64,000 nucleotides of DNA. Source: Paracoccus sp. IB05 (lineage in GTDB: Bacteria; Pseudomonadota; Alphaproteobacteria; Rhodobacterales; Rhodobacteraceae). Numbering within the stretch: position 1 is the first letter of the stretch; each line of letters opens with the position of its first letter. A program made the translations under genes and the position numbers. Below are positions 17,879-26,430 of this stretch, one piece after another. The stretch is from assembly GCF_016405985.1 (NCBI RefSeq), contig NZ_JAEFCF010000011.1:1-64000 (forward strand). Direction: 5' to 3'. A model generated the notes under the pieces. It was not told where the DNA came from. It saw nothing but the letters and a program-made list of their open reading frames with translations, and made no database searches.

Positions 17879-18343
17879 ATGACCTCGCGCGAAGAAAAAC
17901 GCCAGATGAAATCGGCCGCGAGGCTCTACGCGGTCCAGGCCCTCTATCAGATGGAGATCTCTGGCCAGACGGTCAAAGCCGTGAGCCGGGAGTTCGAAGC
18001 CCATCGCTTCGGCGCCAGCTATGAAGAGGGCGATTTCGCCGAAGGCGATACCGGGCTGTTCCGGAGCCTCGTCGAACATGCGGTCAACTGGCAGGCACTG
18101 GTCGATCAGATGACCGACCGCGCGCTGGTGGCGAAATGGCCGATTGACCGGATCGATCCGGTGATCCGGGCGCTGTTCCGCGCTGCCGGGGCCGAACTGA
18201 CCCAGATGGACACGCCGCCGAAAGTGGTGATCAACGAATTCGTCGACATCGCCCGCGCCTTCTTCCCCGAAGGCCGCGAGCCGGCTTTCGTCAATGCGGT
18301 CCTTGACCATATGGCGCGCGAGGCAAAGCCCGCGTCCTTCTGA
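17879..18343 (+). CDS. nusB: Transcription antitermination protein NusB
   Basis: An RNA-binding helical protein that with NusE (S10) forms the boxA-recognising antitermination complex on rRNA operons. Its 154 residues span the whole NusB fold: an N-terminal ARLYAVQALYQME helix and a C-terminal VINEFVDIARAF ... FVNAVLDHM segment. In many alphaproteobacteria nusB follows ribH in the riboflavin cluster; here it follows cobS, and ribE is 7 kb away, so that cluster is dispersed. No terminator was recognised directly after it. Confidence 0.93.
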   Translation: MTSREEKRQMKSAARLYAVQALYQMEISGQTVKAVSREFEAHRFGASYEEGDFAEGDTGLFRSLVEHAVNWQALVDQMTDRALVAKWPIDRIDPVIRALFRAAGAELTQMDTPPKVVINEFVDIARAFFPEGREPAFVNAVLDHMAREAKPASF

Positions 18344-18430
18344 TCGGGCGCGCCCGGGCTTTCAGAAACGGGTACTTCATGCAAGGCTGGGTCCTGTCAC
18401 GAGACCGGGAATCACCCGGAAGGAGATCAG

Positions 18431-18862
18431 ATGCGCGCCTCCCCTGCCTTGTCCCTTGCCCTGGCCACCAGCCTCACTCTCGCCGCAGGAGGTGCCATGG
18501 CCGCCGAAACCATCACCGGCGGCGAATGGCTTGTGATCGCCCAGGACGGCGTGCGGGTCAGCTATGAGGCCAGCTTTGCTATTGATGCCGATGGCCAGAT
18601 CACCGGAAAGGCGCCCTGCAATCGCTATTTCGGGCCGAACAAAGCCGAGCTGCCGGCGCTTGCGCTGACTGCGATTGCCTCGACACGGATGGCCTGTGAC
18701 CGCATGGCGGATGAGCATGCCTATCTGACCGCCCTTGGCGCGATGACCGGTGCCGAGATCCGGGGCGAGACACTGGTCCTGACCGGGCCCGATGACAGCA
18801 GCCTGGAATTTGCCCGTGATCCTGGGTCGAAATCACTGGTCTGCGATACCTGCGGCGGCTGA
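18431..18862 (+). CDS. META-domain (HslJ-like) secreted protein
   Basis: A 143-residue exported protein with a signal peptide ending near GGAMA-AE (residue 25). The META domain follows: it has the GKAPCNRYFGP turn, the ASTRMACDRMADEHAYLTAL pattern and a final beta strand. Related HslJ is linked to novobiocin resistance and heat response in E. coli, but the molecular role of META domains is unknown. It has a terminal Cys pair (CDTCGG) not typical of the family. GGAG stands upstream of the ATG. It is convergent with the hydrolase gene at 18879, 16 bp away. Confidence 0.82.
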   Translation: MRASPALSLALATSLTLAAGGAMAAETITGGEWLVIAQDGVRVSYEASFAIDADGQITGKAPCNRYFGPNKAELPALALTAIASTRMACDRMADEHAYLTALGAMTGAEIRGETLVLTGPDDSSLEFARDPGSKSLVCDTCGG

Positions 18863-18878
18863 TCCTGTCGCCCTGACC

Positions 18879-19829
18879 TCAGCCGAGCGCCGCCGAAAAC
18901 AGATCATGCGCGCTGTTGTAGAACCGCGCCCGATGCTCCGGCGTCTCCATCGGAACCTCGTGACGGGCGCCGGGATAGAGGTCCAGCCGCCCGCCCTGCC
19001 AGGCCCGCATCCGCCGCCGGATCGGGCCGGGCATCACGATATGTTCACGGCTGCCAAGCGCCACCAGCGAGGGCAAAGCCGGCGCCGGGATCCGCGTCAT
19101 CCGGGCGCATTCGCGCAACGCATCGCGCAACCAGCCCAGCGATGGTCCCCCAAGCCGCAGCCCCGGCTCGGTTTCCAGCTGCCGGCGCAGCCAGGACCAG
19201 GTCGGTGCATCCCCGGTCAGATGATTCTTCTCGAAACTGGTGCGCAGGATATAGCTTTGCGCCGAGGTGCTGGGCGCATAGCCGCGATCCTGCGGCAAAG
19301 CGAGCGGCAGGCGTTGCATCAGCCCGGCCAGCGGCTTGCCCCAGATCGGGATGCGTATCCCCCACATCGGCGCCGAAAAGGCCGTGGCCCTGAACGGCAA
19401 CCCCCGTGTCAGCGCCCGGAGCCCGATCAGCCCGCCCATCGAATGCGACATCTGCATCAAAGGGCCGCTCACGCCCGCCCCCGCGCCCTCTGCGGCAATC
19501 CAGGCCAGAACCGCATCCAGATCGCGCTGATAATCGGTAAAATGCTCGACATGGCCCAGCATGGGATCGGGCAGCGCACGCTGCGACAGGCCCTGGCCGC
19601 GCCAGTCCAGCGTGACCATCGACCAGCCTCGCCGGCGCATCTCGCGCGCGGCGGGGCCGTATTTCTCGACATATTCGGTGCGCCCGGGCAGCAAAACCAC
19701 GGTGCCAAGCGCCCCCCCCGGCCAATAGCCAAGCCTTATCCGCACCCCGTCCGATGCCCGGAGCCAGACCGCGCGCCCCCCTTCGGGCCCATCGGCGAGA
19801 CTGTCGAACAGGGGTGCTGCTTCGCTCAC
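18879..19829 (-). CDS. Alpha/beta hydrolase, lysophospholipase-like
   Basis: A 316-residue serine hydrolase of the PldB/monoacylglycerol-lipase group. The nucleophile elbow is SHSMGG with Ser130, LDWRGQGLS at about 74-82 is the usual strand preceding the active site, and the C-terminal GARHEVPMETPEHR stretch supplies the catalytic His. No signal peptide, so likely cytoplasmic or membrane-associated. It overlaps the upstream SCP2 gene by 4 bp (start 19829, SCP2 stop at 19826), so the two are co-translated. The lipid substrate is inferred from family only. Confidence 0.85.
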   Translation of the reverse strand: MSEAAPLFDSLADGPEGGRAVWLRASDGVRIRLGYWPGGALGTVVLLPGRTEYVEKYGPAAREMRRRGWSMVTLDWRGQGLSQRALPDPMLGHVEHFTDYQRDLDAVLAWIAAEGAGAGVSGPLMQMSHSMGGLIGLRALTRGLPFRATAFSAPMWGIRIPIWGKPLAGLMQRLPLALPQDRGYAPSTSAQSYILRTSFEKNHLTGDAPTWSWLRRQLETEPGLRLGGPSLGWLRDALRECARMTRIPAPALPSLVALGSREHIVMPGPIRRRMRAWQGGRLDLYPGARHEVPMETPEHRARFYNSAHDLFSAALG

Positions 19830-20113
19830 GACAGGGCGGATCCGAGCTTCATCGCCATGCCCATCGCGCCGTCAACCGAAAGCTTGCCGGTCATAAAGGC
19901 CATGGTCGGGTTCATGTCGCCTTCGAGGATCGCCCGGAAGGTCTCGGCGCTGGCGGTCAGGGTGACATCCGCCTCTTCATCGCCCGCCCGCACGCCCTGG
20001 CCGTCCAGCATGATCGTCCCCTCGCCCGTGATGACGAATTTCGCCACGCCATCGAACCCGCCCGACAGTTTCGCTGCCAGCTTTTCGACAGCCTTGTCGA
20101 TGAGGTCGCTCAT
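19826..20113 (-). CDS. SCP2 sterol-binding-domain protein
   Basis: A 95-residue single-domain SCP2 protein: an amphipathic N-terminal helix (LIDKAVEKLAAKLSGGF), a central beta sheet with DEEADVTLTASAETF, and the closing helix after MTGKLSVDGAMGMAMKLG. SCP2 domains bind acyl chains or sterol-like lipids in a tunnel. It is translationally coupled to a lysophospholipase-like hydrolase, so a carrier or delivery role for lipid substrates is plausible but unproved. Confidence 0.85.
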   Translation of the reverse strand: MSDLIDKAVEKLAAKLSGGFDGVAKFVITGEGTIMLDGQGVRAGDEEADVTLTASAETFRAILEGDMNPTMAFMTGKLSVDGAMGMAMKLGSALS

Positions 20114-20180
20114 GTCACGTCTCCCTTTCGTTACCCCGAGACCGCTGGCATTTCGCCACCGATCGGTTACGATCCCCTAT

Positions 20181-20753
20181 ATGAAAGCGCAGTTCCGGTT
20201 TCACAATCATATCGTTGCGGCAATATTTCCGCTGGTCCTGTCGCTTTTCGCGGCCCAGAGCGGTTTTGCCCAGGACTCAGGCAAGCTTGACGATCTCTAC
20301 AACCGGCTGAAGGATGCCGATGAGGGCGCCGCCCTCAGGATCGAAGGTGAGATCGTCACCGAATCGGGCAAATCGGGGTCGGCAACCATCGACCTCCTGA
20401 TGCGGCGCGGCTCCGAGGCGCTGGAGGCCGGCAATAGTGCCGCCGCAATCGAACATCTGACCGCTGCCGTCGATCATGCGCCCGATTTCATCGAGGCCCG
20501 CGCCACCCGCGCGGTGGCCTATTATTCCGATGGCGAGATCGGCCCGGCCATTGCAGATCTCGGCTGGGTGTTGGAACATGAGCCGCGCCATTTCGTGGCC
20601 TGGTCCATCCTTGGCACCATTCTCGAGGAATCGAATATGCCGGAACGCGCCCTTGCCGCCTATCGGTCGGCTGCGGCCATTCATCCGCATATCCCCGAGG
20701 TGAAGGACGCCATCGGCCGGCTGGAAAAACAACTTGAGGGCCAGGCCCTCTGA
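20181..20753 (+). CDS. Exported TPR protein
   Basis: A 190-residue protein with an N-terminal signal peptide (hydrophobic run ending near QSGFA-QD, about residue 30) and two to three tetratricopeptide repeats (RRGSEALEAGNSAAAIEHLT, then ATRAVAYYSDGEIGPAIADL, then a third at the C-terminus). It probably acts as a periplasmic scaffold; partner unknown. The start is the ATG at 20181. It is followed 19 bp later by the helicase gene, and the two may share a transcript. Confidence 0.78.
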   Translation: MKAQFRFHNHIVAAIFPLVLSLFAAQSGFAQDSGKLDDLYNRLKDADEGAALRIEGEIVTESGKSGSATIDLLMRRGSEALEAGNSAAAIEHLTAAVDHAPDFIEARATRAVAYYSDGEIGPAIADLGWVLEHEPRHFVAWSILGTILEESNMPERALAAYRSAAAIHPHIPEVKDAIGRLEKQLEGQAL

Positions 20754-20772
20754 CTGCGGGAAACCTGATCTG

Positions 20773-23700
20773 ATGGATGCCCGTAGCAAAGACGAGCGTG
20801 GCCGGGTAACGGCGCTGCTCGGACCGACCAATACCGGCAAGACCCACCACGCGATCGAGCGGATGCTGACGCACCGGACCGGTGTGATCGGCCTGCCGCT
20901 GCGTCTTCTGGCGCGCGAAGTCTATGAGCGCGTCGTGGCGAAAGCGGGCGTCAGCCGGGTGGCGCTGGTCACCGGCGAAGAGCGTATCATCCCCGAACGC
21001 ACCCAATACTGGGTCGCCACGACCGAGGCGATGCCACTGGAGATCGGCGCCGATTTCGTCTGTGTCGATGAGATCCAGCTGGCCTCCGACCCAGAACGCG
21101 GTCACGTCTTCACCCACCGCCTGCTCCATGCGCGTGGCCTGATCGAGACACTGTTTCTGGGATCTGACACGATGCGCGGCGCGATTGCCGGGCTGGTGCA
21201 GAACCACTCTTACGTCAAACGCGACCGTTTCTCGACTTTGACCTGGTCAGGTTCGAAAAAGATAAGCCGGATGCCCGAACGCAGCGCAATTGTCGGCTTT
21301 TCTGTTGAAAATGTATATGCGATTGCCGAGCTGATCCGCCGCCAGAAGGGCGGCTGCGCGGTGGTGATGGGCGCGCTTTCGCCCCGCACCCGCAACGCCC
21401 AGGTCGAACTTTATCAGAATGGCGATGTTGATTACCTGGTTGCAACCGATGCCATCGGCATGGGGCTGAACCTCGACATCAAACATGTGGCGTTTTCCTC
21501 GACCTCGAAATTCGACGGGCGGCGGATGCGGGCGCTCTTGCCGCAGGAGATCGCCCAGATCGCAGGCCGCGCCGGGCGCCATACCGAGAATGGCACTTTC
21601 GGCGTCACCGGCGAGGCGCGGCCGTTTTCTTCGGAACTGATCGACCAGATCGAGGCACATAAGTTCGCCCCCGTCAAAAAACTGATGTGGAGGAATGCCG
21701 ATCTTGATTTCGGATCCGCCAGCCATCTGATCCGCTCACTGGAGCAGCCAACCTTCAACGACTGGCTGTCGCGCGCCCGCGACGCCGATGACGTCGTGGC
21801 GTTGAAGGCCCTGTCTGCAATGCCTGAGGTCCAGGACAGGCTGACCAATCCGAAACGCGTGATGCTCCTCTGGGATGTCTGCCGCATCCCCGATTTCCGC
21901 AATATCTCCGAAACCGATCACCACACCCTGCTGGCGCGGATTTTCGACTTTCTCGTCGGGCGCGGCATTGGCGGCGGGCGCATCCCCTCGGACTGGCTGG
22001 CAAAGGCCGTGGCCCGGATCGACAAAACCGATGGCGATATCGACCAGATTTCGCGCCGCCTGGCACATATCCGCACCTGGACCTACGTTGCGCAGCGCAA
22101 AAACTGGGTGGATGACGAATCCCATTGGCGGGGAGAGACCCGCGCGGTAGAAGACCGCCTGTCAGATGCGCTGCACCAGCGGCTGACGCAACGATTTGTC
22201 GACCGGCGGACAAGCGTATTGCTTCGCCGGTTGAAGCAGAAGGAGGACCTCGTGGCAGAGGTGAATGACAAAGGCGAAGTGACCATCGAGGGCCAGTTCA
22301 CCGGCAAGCTCGAAGGGTTCCGCTTCCAGCAGGACGCAAGCGCATCGGCAGATGAGGGCAAGACCCTCCGTCAGGCCGCAATCCAGGCGCTGAGGCCTGA
22401 ATTCAGTCTGCGCGCGGACCGCTTCTACAATGCGCCCGACACCGAGATGGATTTCACCGAACAGGGGGGCCTGATGTGGGGCAACTCGGCGGTGGGCAAG
22501 CTCGTGAAGGGCGCCGATCCGCTGAAACCCTCGGTCGAGGCTTTCGTGGACGAGGAAGCCGGCGATGACGTGACCGAAAAGGTCCGCCGCCGGTTGCAGC
22601 ATTTCATCGACCGCAAAGTCGCCGCGCTTTATGAGCCGCTGCTGGCTCTGGGCCGCGACGAGACGCTGACCGGGCTGGCGCGGGGCTTTGCCTTCCGCCT
22701 GACCGAGGCGCTTGGCGTCATCCCGCGCGAGCAGGTCGCGAATGAGGTCAAGGAGCTTGACCAGGAAGCCCGTGGTGCTTTGCGCAAACATGGTATCCGG
22801 TTCGGCCAGTACACGATCTTTCAGCAGGCCTTGCTGAAACCGGCGCCGACCCGGCTGCGGCTTGTGCTCTGGTCCTTGTGGAACGGCCTCTCGGAATTCC
22901 CCGAAAGCCCGCCCCCGGGCCTCGTGACCATTCCGAACATCGCCGAAGTGCCGAAGGAGCATTATGCGCTGTCGGGCTACCGCCCGGCAGGAACCCGCGC
23001 CATCCGCATCGACATGCTGGAACGCCTCGCCGATATCCTGCGTCAGAAAGACAGCCGCGCAGGATTTGAAGCGGTGCCGGACATGCTCTCGATCACCGGC
23101 ATGACGCTGGAGCAGTTCTCGGATCTGATGGGCGGCCTGGGCTATAAGGCCGAAAAGGGCGAGCGCCCGCGCGTAAAAGCCGTGACGCCCGCCGTGGCGC
23201 CGGAGGCCGAGGTGGCCGCCGCGCTGGAGGCGGCGATTGCCTCCGGTCAGCCGATCCCGGAAGAGGTCTCGCTGCTGGCGCCCGCGCCTGAGCCGGAGCC
23301 GGAACCTGCCCCCGAGGCTGAAGCCGGGGCAGAAGGTGAGGCATCGGCCGAAGCCGCCACCCCCGAGATGGAGGTCTACTACACCTTCACCTGGGCCCCG
23401 AAGCCGCGCTTCCAGCGCCCTGAACGTGGTGCGCCGCGCGGGGATCGTCCACAGGGGGACCGCCCGCAAGGGGATCGTCCGCAGGGCGAACGCCGCGATC
23501 GCCCGCAGGGTGAACGTCGGGACCGCCCGCAAGGCGAGCGCCGTGACGGCGAGAAGTCCGGTGAGAAGTCTGGTGAGCGTGGCCCCCGCAAGGAGTTCGG
23601 CAATCGTGAAGGCGGTCGTGACAACAATCGTGGCGGCAAGCCCGATGGCAAGCATGGCGGCAAACACGGCAAACCGGCCCAGCGGCACGAAGGCGCCAAA

Positions 23701-23790
23701 TCCTTCGAGGCCCGCCCGCCCCGGAAGGACAAGCCGATCGACCCCGACAACCCCTTCGCCGCGCTGCTGGCACTGAAGGGCAAGGTCTGA
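20773..23790 (+). CDS. Suv3-like DExH RNA helicase with basic RPQG-repeat tail
   Basis: A superfamily 2 helicase of 1005 residues, related to mitochondrial Suv3, which unwinds RNA for degradation. Motif I GPTNTGKT is at 17-24, motif II VDEIQ at 98-102, motif V ATDAIGMGLN at 224-233 and motif VI QIAGRAGRH at 262-270. A Suv3-type helical C-terminal region follows. The last 130 or so residues are low-complexity: Pro/Glu/Ala-rich, then tandem GDRPQ and GERRDRPQ units and a Gly/Lys/His-rich end, resembling an RNA-binding RGG-like tail. The start is the ATG at 20773. The next gene, an S4 RNA-binding protein, begins 3 bp after the stop. Confidence 0.87.
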   Translation: MDARSKDERGRVTALLGPTNTGKTHHAIERMLTHRTGVIGLPLRLLAREVYERVVAKAGVSRVALVTGEERIIPERTQYWVATTEAMPLEIGADFVCVDEIQLASDPERGHVFTHRLLHARGLIETLFLGSDTMRGAIAGLVQNHSYVKRDRFSTLTWSGSKKISRMPERSAIVGFSVENVYAIAELIRRQKGGCAVVMGALSPRTRNAQVELYQNGDVDYLVATDAIGMGLNLDIKHVAFSSTSKFDGRRMRALLPQEIAQIAGRAGRHTENGTFGVTGEARPFSSELIDQIEAHKFAPVKKLMWRNADLDFGSASHLIRSLEQPTFNDWLSRARDADDVVALKALSAMPEVQDRLTNPKRVMLLWDVCRIPDFRNISETDHHTLLARIFDFLVGRGIGGGRIPSDWLAKAVARIDKTDGDIDQISRRLAHIRTWTYVAQRKNWVDDESHWRGETRAVEDRLSDALHQRLTQRFVDRRTSVLLRRLKQKEDLVAEVNDKGEVTIEGQFTGKLEGFRFQQDASASADEGKTLRQAAIQALRPEFSLRADRFYNAPDTEMDFTEQGGLMWGNSAVGKLVKGADPLKPSVEAFVDEEAGDDVTEKVRRRLQHFIDRKVAALYEPLLALGRDETLTGLARGFAFRLTEALGVIPREQVANEVKELDQEARGALRKHGIRFGQYTIFQQALLKPAPTRLRLVLWSLWNGLSEFPESPPPGLVTIPNIAEVPKEHYALSGYRPAGTRAIRIDMLERLADILRQKDSRAGFEAVPDMLSITGMTLEQFSDLMGGLGYKAEKGERPRVKAVTPAVAPEAEVAAALEAAIASGQPIPEEVSLLAPAPEPEPEPAPEAEAGAEGEASAEAATPEMEVYYTFTWAPKPRFQRPERGAPRGDRPQGDRPQGDRPQGERRDRPQGERRDRPQGERRDGEKSGEKSGERGPRKEFGNREGGRDNNRGGKPDGKHGGKHGKPAQRHEGAKSFEARPPRKDKPIDPDNPFAALLALKGKV

Positions 23791-23793
23791 GCC

Positions 23794-24189
23794 TTGGCGA
23801 AGACCGGTGGCGGCAGATCGGGTGCCGGCAAAGCTAAAGGAGGCCGGGGCGGAGACGCTCCGGCTTCGCTCGTTCCGGCCTCCGGGATCCGCGCAGGAAG
23901 CGAGCCGAAACTGCGGCTCGACAAATGGCTCTGGCAGGCCCGATTCTTCAAAACCAGGACCCTGGCAGCGCTGGTGATCGAAGAGGGCCATATAAGGGTG
24001 AACGGAACCCCGGTTTCGCGCCCGTCGCGCGAGGTCGGGCCGGGGGATGTGCTGACTTTCCCGCAGGGAAGAAATATCCGCCTGATCCGTGTATTGGGAA
24101 CAGGTGTTCGCCGCGGACCGGCCTCCGAGGCACAGGCGCTCTTTCTTGACCTCGATGCCCCTGTCGTGACACCTCAACGCCTTGAATGA
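23794..24189 (+). CDS. S4-domain RNA-binding protein (HslR-like)
   Basis: A 131-residue protein with an S4 domain (RLDKWLWQARFFKTRTLAA at about 42-60 and the GHIRVNGTPVSRPSREVGPGD turn). E. coli HslR/Hsp15 uses this fold to bind free 50S subunits with a stalled nascent chain. A Gly/Lys-rich N-terminal extension of about 38 residues precedes the domain. No ATG or GTG is available before the domain; the TTG at 23794, 3 bp after the helicase stop, is the best start and implies co-translation with it. Confidence 0.85.
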   Translation: MAKTGGGRSGAGKAKGGRGGDAPASLVPASGIRAGSEPKLRLDKWLWQARFFKTRTLAALVIEEGHIRVNGTPVSRPSREVGPGDVLTFPQGRNIRLIRVLGTGVRRGPASEAQALFLDLDAPVVTPQRLE

Positions 24190-24240
24190 TCCGGGCCACT
24201 GGCTTAACTGACGCCTCAGAGAGTGTTCCGGAACCGTCCC

Positions 24241-24579
24241 ATGACCTATGTCGTCACAGACAATTGCATCGCCTGCAAATTCACCGATTGCGTCGAAGTC
24301 TGCCCGGTGGACTGCTTCTACGAGGGCGTGAACACTCTGGTCATCCATCCGGATGAATGTATCGATTGCGGCGTTTGCGAACCGGAATGCCCGGCAGATG
24401 CGATCCGCCCCGATACTGAACCGGATATGGAGGAATGGGTCGCCTTCAACCGCAAATATGCCGAGATCTGGCCGGTGATCACCGAGAAACGCGACCCGCT
24501 GCCCGGCTATGCCGAGCGGGATGGTGAGGCCGGCAAGCTGGAGAAGTATTTCGACCCGGCGCCAGGCGAAGGCAGCTGA
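24241..24579 (+). CDS. fdxA: Seven-iron ferredoxin FdxA
   Basis: A 112-residue [3Fe-4S][4Fe-4S] ferredoxin for low-potential electron transfer. Cys9, Cys17 and Cys50 match the 3Fe ligands and Cys21, Cys40, Cys43 and Cys46 the 4Fe ligands of Azotobacter ferredoxin I, shifted by one; Cys12 and Cys25 are extra. The start is the ATG at 24241; a GTG 18 bp upstream is less likely. The long C-terminal arm after the second cluster ([16 protein letters not shown]) is typical of the family. It sits upstream of carD, separated by a 334-bp control region. Confidence 0.93.
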   Translation: MTYVVTDNCIACKFTDCVEVCPVDCFYEGVNTLVIHPDECIDCGVCEPECPADAIRPDTEPDMEEWVAFNRKYAEIWPVITEKRDPLPGYAERDGEAGKLEKYFDPAPGEGS

Positions 24580-24913
24580 GACCGCGGGTTAGCCCGGGCT
24601 TCATCCCACAGCCTCACATTATATCCCGATCGCGTGAAATTCGGGGAAATCCCTCCCGTTTCGCGGCGCGGTGCTCTGGCCAGACCGCTCAGGACGGTTG
24701 GAATCACGGTGATTCTGTGTTATGGTTCTTTCATAAACCATCATGGATGCCTGATTCTGCCTCAGGACTGCTCGCCTGAGACAGCTATTCTTGTGACAAT
24801 ATTGCCCTTCACCACAGGCCCCCGGCACCGGGCGCTGCCTGGGAAGGGTCTTGTTCGTCCTGACGAATGGTTGTGCGCGCGGAAAACCTGCATCTGACCG
24901 AGGAAGCGTCTGA
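24580..24913. other. fdxA-carD intergenic region
   Basis: No gene supported. It contains a 15-bp palindrome at 24701-24715 (GAATCAC-g-GTGATTC) whose arms are GANTC methylation sites, and a CTCAGG/CCTGAG hairpin near 24762-24781. The carD leader ends in a GAGGAAG sequence about 8 bp before the ATG. A likely carD promoter lies in this stretch but I cannot place it firmly. Confidence 0.45.
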
Positions 24914-25423
24914 ATGACCAAGTCGAAGAAGCCTGATTTCCGCCCCAACGAGTTCGTTGTCTACCCTGCTCATGGTGTTGGCAAGATCATCTCTATCGAA
25001 GAGCAGGAGATTGCCGGTTTCAAACTGGAACTCTTCGTCATCACCTTTGAAAAGGACAAGATGACCCTGCGGGTTCCGACCAATAAGGCGACCGATGTGG
25101 GGATGCGCGCCCTCTCGGCCCCTGATGTGGTGACCAGGGCATTGGAAACGCTGAAGGGCAAGGCCCGGGTGAAGCGCGCCATGTGGTCGCGCCGCGCGCA
25201 GGAATATGAACAAAAGATCAATTCGGGTGATCTGATGGCGATTGCCGAAGTGGTGCGCGACCTGCACCGCACCGATGATCAGCGCGAGCAAAGCTATTCC
25301 GAGCGTCAGCTCTATGAAGCAGCACTTGAGCGCCTGACCCGCGAAGTCGCCGCTGTTTCGGGCGTAGACGAGGCCGGCGCACAGAAGAAAGTCGAAGAAG
25401 TCCTGGTTTCGCGCGCAGCCTGA
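24914..25423 (+). CDS. CarD-family transcription regulator (CdnL)
   Basis: A 169-residue RNA-polymerase-binding factor. The N-terminal RID/Tudor-like domain (FVVYPAHGVGKIISIEEQEI at about 14-33) contacts the beta subunit, and the C-terminal helical domain with the conserved W (RAMWSRRAQEYEQKI) acts at the upstream edge of the open promoter complex. In Caulobacter and Rhodobacter relatives CdnL/CarD activates housekeeping and rRNA promoters. It is monocistronic, with a strong terminator downstream. Confidence 0.92.
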   Translation: MTKSKKPDFRPNEFVVYPAHGVGKIISIEEQEIAGFKLELFVITFEKDKMTLRVPTNKATDVGMRALSAPDVVTRALETLKGKARVKRAMWSRRAQEYEQKINSGDLMAIAEVVRDLHRTDDQREQSYSERQLYEAALERLTREVAAVSGVDEAGAQKKVEEVLVSRAA

Positions 25424-25453
25424 CCTCTCGGACTGAAATCGGTCAGAAACGCC

Positions 25454-25483
25454 AAACGGCGGCCTCATCCGGGGCCGCCGTTT
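25454..25483 (+). terminator. carD terminator
   Basis: An 11-bp perfect stem (25454-25464 with 25473-25483) with an 8-nt loop and a short T run. Confidence 0.85.
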
Positions 25484-25511
25484 TCAATCACCCGGCTCAG
25501 TCATGGGGGCG

Positions 25512-25556
25512 CCGAAATCTGTACAGATTTCGGGCCGGTTTCTGATCAGAAACCGG
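25512..25556. repeat. Two adjacent 22-bp perfect palindromes
   Basis: Palindrome one (25512-25533, centre TGTACA) and palindrome two (25535-25556, centre TGATCA) are each perfect over 22 bp and are separated by a single base. A closely similar pair lies at 54828-54875, where the first also has CCGGTTTCT arms. They are located between carD and convergent ribE, just past the carD terminator. Confidence 0.75.
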
Positions 25557-25592
25557 GGGCCAGGCGGAAAGTTTTGATCCCCTGCCCCCGTT

Positions 25593-26189
25593 TCAGCGCC
25601 ACTCTGCCAGCCGGGCTACATAGCGCGCCATCGTATCGACCTCGAGATTGACCAGATCACCCTCGGCCAGCTGGCCCCAGGTCGTGACCTTGCGCGTATG
25701 GGGGATGAAATTCACCCCGAAATCCCGCCCCTCGACTTCGTTCACCGTCAGCGAGGTGCCGTTCAGCGCCACCGAGCCTTTCTGCGCGATGTATTTGGCC
25801 AGCCCCTCCGGTGCGCGGAAGGTCACCCGCAGGCTGTCGCCTTCCGGGGTCATCCGCACCACCTCGGCCACGCCGTCGACATGGCCCGAGACGATATGCC
25901 CGCCAAGCTCGTCGCCCACTTTCAGCGCCCGCTCCAGGTTGAGCCGCGCGCCCACATGCCAGCCGGAGAGATTGGTCTTCGACACCGACTCGGCGCTGAT
26001 CTCGACATCAAACCAGTTGCGCGGCTCTGTCCCTTTATCGATGACCGTCAGGCAGACGCCCTCGCAGGCGATTGATGCGCCAAGGTCGATCCCCGCAGCC
26101 GGATAGGCGGTCGCGATTCTCGCGCGCAGATCACCGCGTTGCTCCAGTTCGATGATTTCGCCAATATCGGTCACGATTCCGGTGAACAT
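25593..26189 (-). CDS. ribE: Riboflavin synthase, alpha chain
   Basis: Converts two 6,7-dimethyl-8-ribityllumazine into riboflavin plus a pyrimidine. The 198-residue protein begins with the invariant MFTGIV (ATG at 26189; a longer frame from 26303 is not credible) and shows the internal duplication of two lumazine-binding barrels. The first carries the CEGVCLTV motif and the second NGTSLTVNEV, with GHIVSGHVDG between them. No FMN riboswitch was recognised in the 240 bp upstream. Its usual partners ribD, ribBA and ribH are not in the window. Confidence 0.95.
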   Translation of the reverse strand: MFTGIVTDIGEIIELEQRGDLRARIATAYPAAGIDLGASIACEGVCLTVIDKGTEPRNWFDVEISAESVSKTNLSGWHVGARLNLERALKVGDELGGHIVSGHVDGVAEVVRMTPEGDSLRVTFRAPEGLAKYIAQKGSVALNGTSLTVNEVEGRDFGVNFIPHTRKVTTWGQLAEGDLVNLEVDTMARYVARLAEWR

Positions 26190-26430
26190 CGCCATCCCTC
26201 TTTGCCGCTTAAATCCTGACTGCAGGTCTATCCCCGCCGGCTTCCCGCTGGCAAGCCCCGCGACTGCGACCAGCGCCTGTGGCCCGCGGACTATGGCCTG
26301 CAACCGCGGCCTGACCCTGGCCCCGCCCTAATCCTGCCGCAAGCGCCGGCAATATTGCCCCATAGGCAAGTGCGGCAACACCGGATATCCGGGCCAGAGC
26401 GGCGGCGCAGTTCACAGATGACTGGTGGGT

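Noticed and set aside
22162-24348. 728-codon minus-strand frame
   Set aside because: It is antisense to the helicase, S4 and fdxA genes and has no domain features.
26190-26430. FMN riboswitch before ribE
   Set aside because: None of the conserved RFN segments is visible on the minus strand.
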